From positions 1-64,000 of the forward strand of contig CAAHDT010000014.1 of the NCBI GenBank assembly GCA_900770525.1: 64,000 nucleotides of DNA, given 5' to 3'. The stretch is from Candidatus Gastranaerophilales bacterium. GTDB taxonomy: Bacteria > Cyanobacteriota > Vampirovibrionia > Gastranaerophilales > Gastranaerophilaceae. This document shows, in pieces, positions 62,934-64,000 of this stretch. The position numbers were made by a program, and so were the translations under genes. Within the stretch, counting starts at the first letter, position 1. The number at the start of each line of letters is the position of its first letter. Below the pieces are notes generated by a model that worked only from the letters and a program-made list of their open reading frames with translations, did no database searches and was not told the origin of the DNA.

Positions 62934-64000
62934 TTATGCTTGGAACATCTTGAAGTTTCTTTCAACATTCTTATCAATTACGGATTTAATAGAATCGTAT
63001 TCGGTTTGAAGTGATGAGTGTTCTGTGTCAATATTTTTTAATTCTAAGTCATATTGTTTGTCTTTTGCTTCAATTTTGTTCATTTCTTTTTTGTATTTAG
63101 CTTCTGCAATAGTAATATCAACATCTACAGTGCTTTCTGTAATATTACTACAGTTTGAATACATTGTAGAAGTCCATTTATTTGACTTGTCAACTTGTTC
63201 CATATGAACTAAACCACTTTCGAAAGCAAACTTAATCCATTCTTCACTGTTCATTAAGTTTTCAGGCATTTCTTTGTAACCGGCTTCCATTCTTTCGTAC
63301 AAGTTTGTGTACCATTGAGCTTTAGCATCAGCGTTTTCATCAGGATTATTTTTGTCAATCCAAGTGTAGGTCGGTGTGCCATATTGATTTAGCATACAAT
63401 CAATCAAATATGCATCTTTAATAGCTTGATAACTTACAGTATATTCTGTTCCGTTAATAGTTTGTTTTGTTGCTGGAGTTGTTGTAGTAGGGAAAGTATA
63501 TGGATTATAATGTGTTCTGTCAATATTATCGCTTGTATAAGTCACTTCAGACACATTACCTTCACTATCCGTACGTTCTTTAGTATAAGAAACCTGTTTT
63601 TGAGTATGGTTTTGAGATAAAACCCAACTAGGATCATCTAAATAATCATAATATTTCTTATCAATACTTGTACCGTTTGCACCATAAATAAAAGTAGCTA
63701 AGTTTTGAGAAGCTTTATAATAAGCTTCTTGAGCTTTCTTGACATTCTCATCACCATTAATAAATTGTTCTTCATCCAAGTTTGCCATTGTATTATCTTT
63801 GAAATAATCATACAAAAACATCAATGAATCATATTTATCAGCCTTTGTGATTTGAGTTTGGTTGTTGTTAATACATGGAATTGAATTACCCAAAGAATCT
63901 GTAATTTCAAACCGTTTAACATCTTTGCCTTCTATAGCAGATTCAGTTGTATATTTGTAATATTTTGCGTTACCATCTGCATCTGTTTTAGAAAAACCAT
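62934..64000 (-). CDS. Surface-type protein with IDTE module, N-terminus beyond the window
   Basis: At least 354 aa. The frame stays open to base 64000 (reading GFSKTDADGNAKYYKYTTES at the edge), so the front is outside the window; the TTG at 63893 is not the start. The last 65 residues (AEAKYKKEMNKIEAKDKQY, then DLELKNIDTEHSSLQTEY, ending NVERNFKMF) match the C-terminal module of the protein at 17779. The middle has asparagine- and tyrosine-rich segments. It is probably a member of the same surface family, with a different centre. Confidence 0.7.
   Translation of the reverse strand, partial: GFSKTDADGNAKYYKYTTESAIEGKDVKRFEITDSLGNSIPCINNNQTQITKADKYDSLMFLYDYFKDNTMANLDEEQFINGDENVKKAQEAYYKASQNLATFIYGANGTSIDKKYYDYLDDPSWVLSQNHTQKQVSYTKERTDSEGNVSEVTYTSDNIDRTHYNPYTFPTTTTPATKQTINGTEYTVSYQAIKDAYLIDCMLNQYGTPTYTWIDKNNPDENADAKAQWYTNLYERMEAGYKEMPENLMNSEEWIKFAFESGLVHMEQVDKSNKWTSTMYSNCSNITESTVDVDITIAEAKYKKEMNKIEAKDKQYDLELKNIDTEHSSLQTEYDSIKSVIDKNVERNFKMFQA

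Overview
This window is AT-rich bacterial chromosome using the standard bacterial code; TAA, TAG and TGA all end genes here. It looks like a gut Cyanobacteriota relative of the Melainabacteria/Gastranaerophilales type. Four things point that way: a RecG with the long N-terminal extension I associate with cyanobacterial and plastid RecG; a PDZ plus radical-SAM (DUF512) protein of a cyanobacterial type; several unrelated proteins that start with a short low-complexity leader ending in F-x-G(N/K/G/R); and an anaerobe's equipment (NifU/NifS, reverse rubrerythrin). The lineage is an inference from these features, not from a database match.

Layout. 1-310: duplicated junction between two tRNA 3' ends, then tRNA-Glu. 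457-6231: metallophosphatase, an OmpR-type two-component pair, MgtE, and an LCP cell-wall protein. 6303-12012: recG, nifU-nifS, tsaE-tsaB. 12094-14370: tandem paralogues of an unrecognised CPCCG/HNH-like family. 14499-21095: mostly exported or surface proteins (AMIN-like; EF-hand plus LysM-like; a small Cys/Gly-tailed protein; a GLUG-repeat protein; an HExxH protein) with a GIY-YIG protein. 21092-25855: HAD phosphatase, TPR protein, miaB, uvrB. 25932-32534: eight-gene minus-strand operon of zinc finger (ClpX type), 531-aa unknown, ruvX, DUF1292, triple Clp-N protein, tilS, hpt and a membrane protein. 32657-38911: GNAT, dnaE, HEPN/MNT pair, mtaB. 39038-44954: F-x-G membrane protein, Abi-like gene broken by one TAG, tRNA-Arg, Ski2-like helicase, maf, rubrerythrin. 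45044-49969: membrane and glycosyltransferase genes and two unknowns. 50085-50270: hairpin-rich repeat. 50359-58594: transporter, pseudopilin, degenerate PurD, PPIase, Xaa-Pro peptidase, SpoU, PadR and DUF512. 58573-64000: gene remnant, small unknowns, BlaI-type regulator, a second hairpin-rich repeat, FAD dehydrogenase, and a surface protein running off the window edge.

How the genes work together. tsaE, tsaB, miaB, mtaB and tilS all modify tRNA anticodon loops, and tsaE/tsaB plus mtaB act in sequence at A37 (t6A, then ms2t6A). NifS supplies sulphur and NifU the scaffold for the Fe-S clusters that MiaB, MtaB and the DUF512 protein need. The most unusual gene groups are the Clp-accessory operon without any Clp ATPase, the F-x-G leader proteins, and the surface proteins that share a C-terminal IDTE module.

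Several operon-head genes have a good -10 box ending 6 to 9 bases before the ATG and no Shine-Dalgarno site, which suggests leaderless transcripts.
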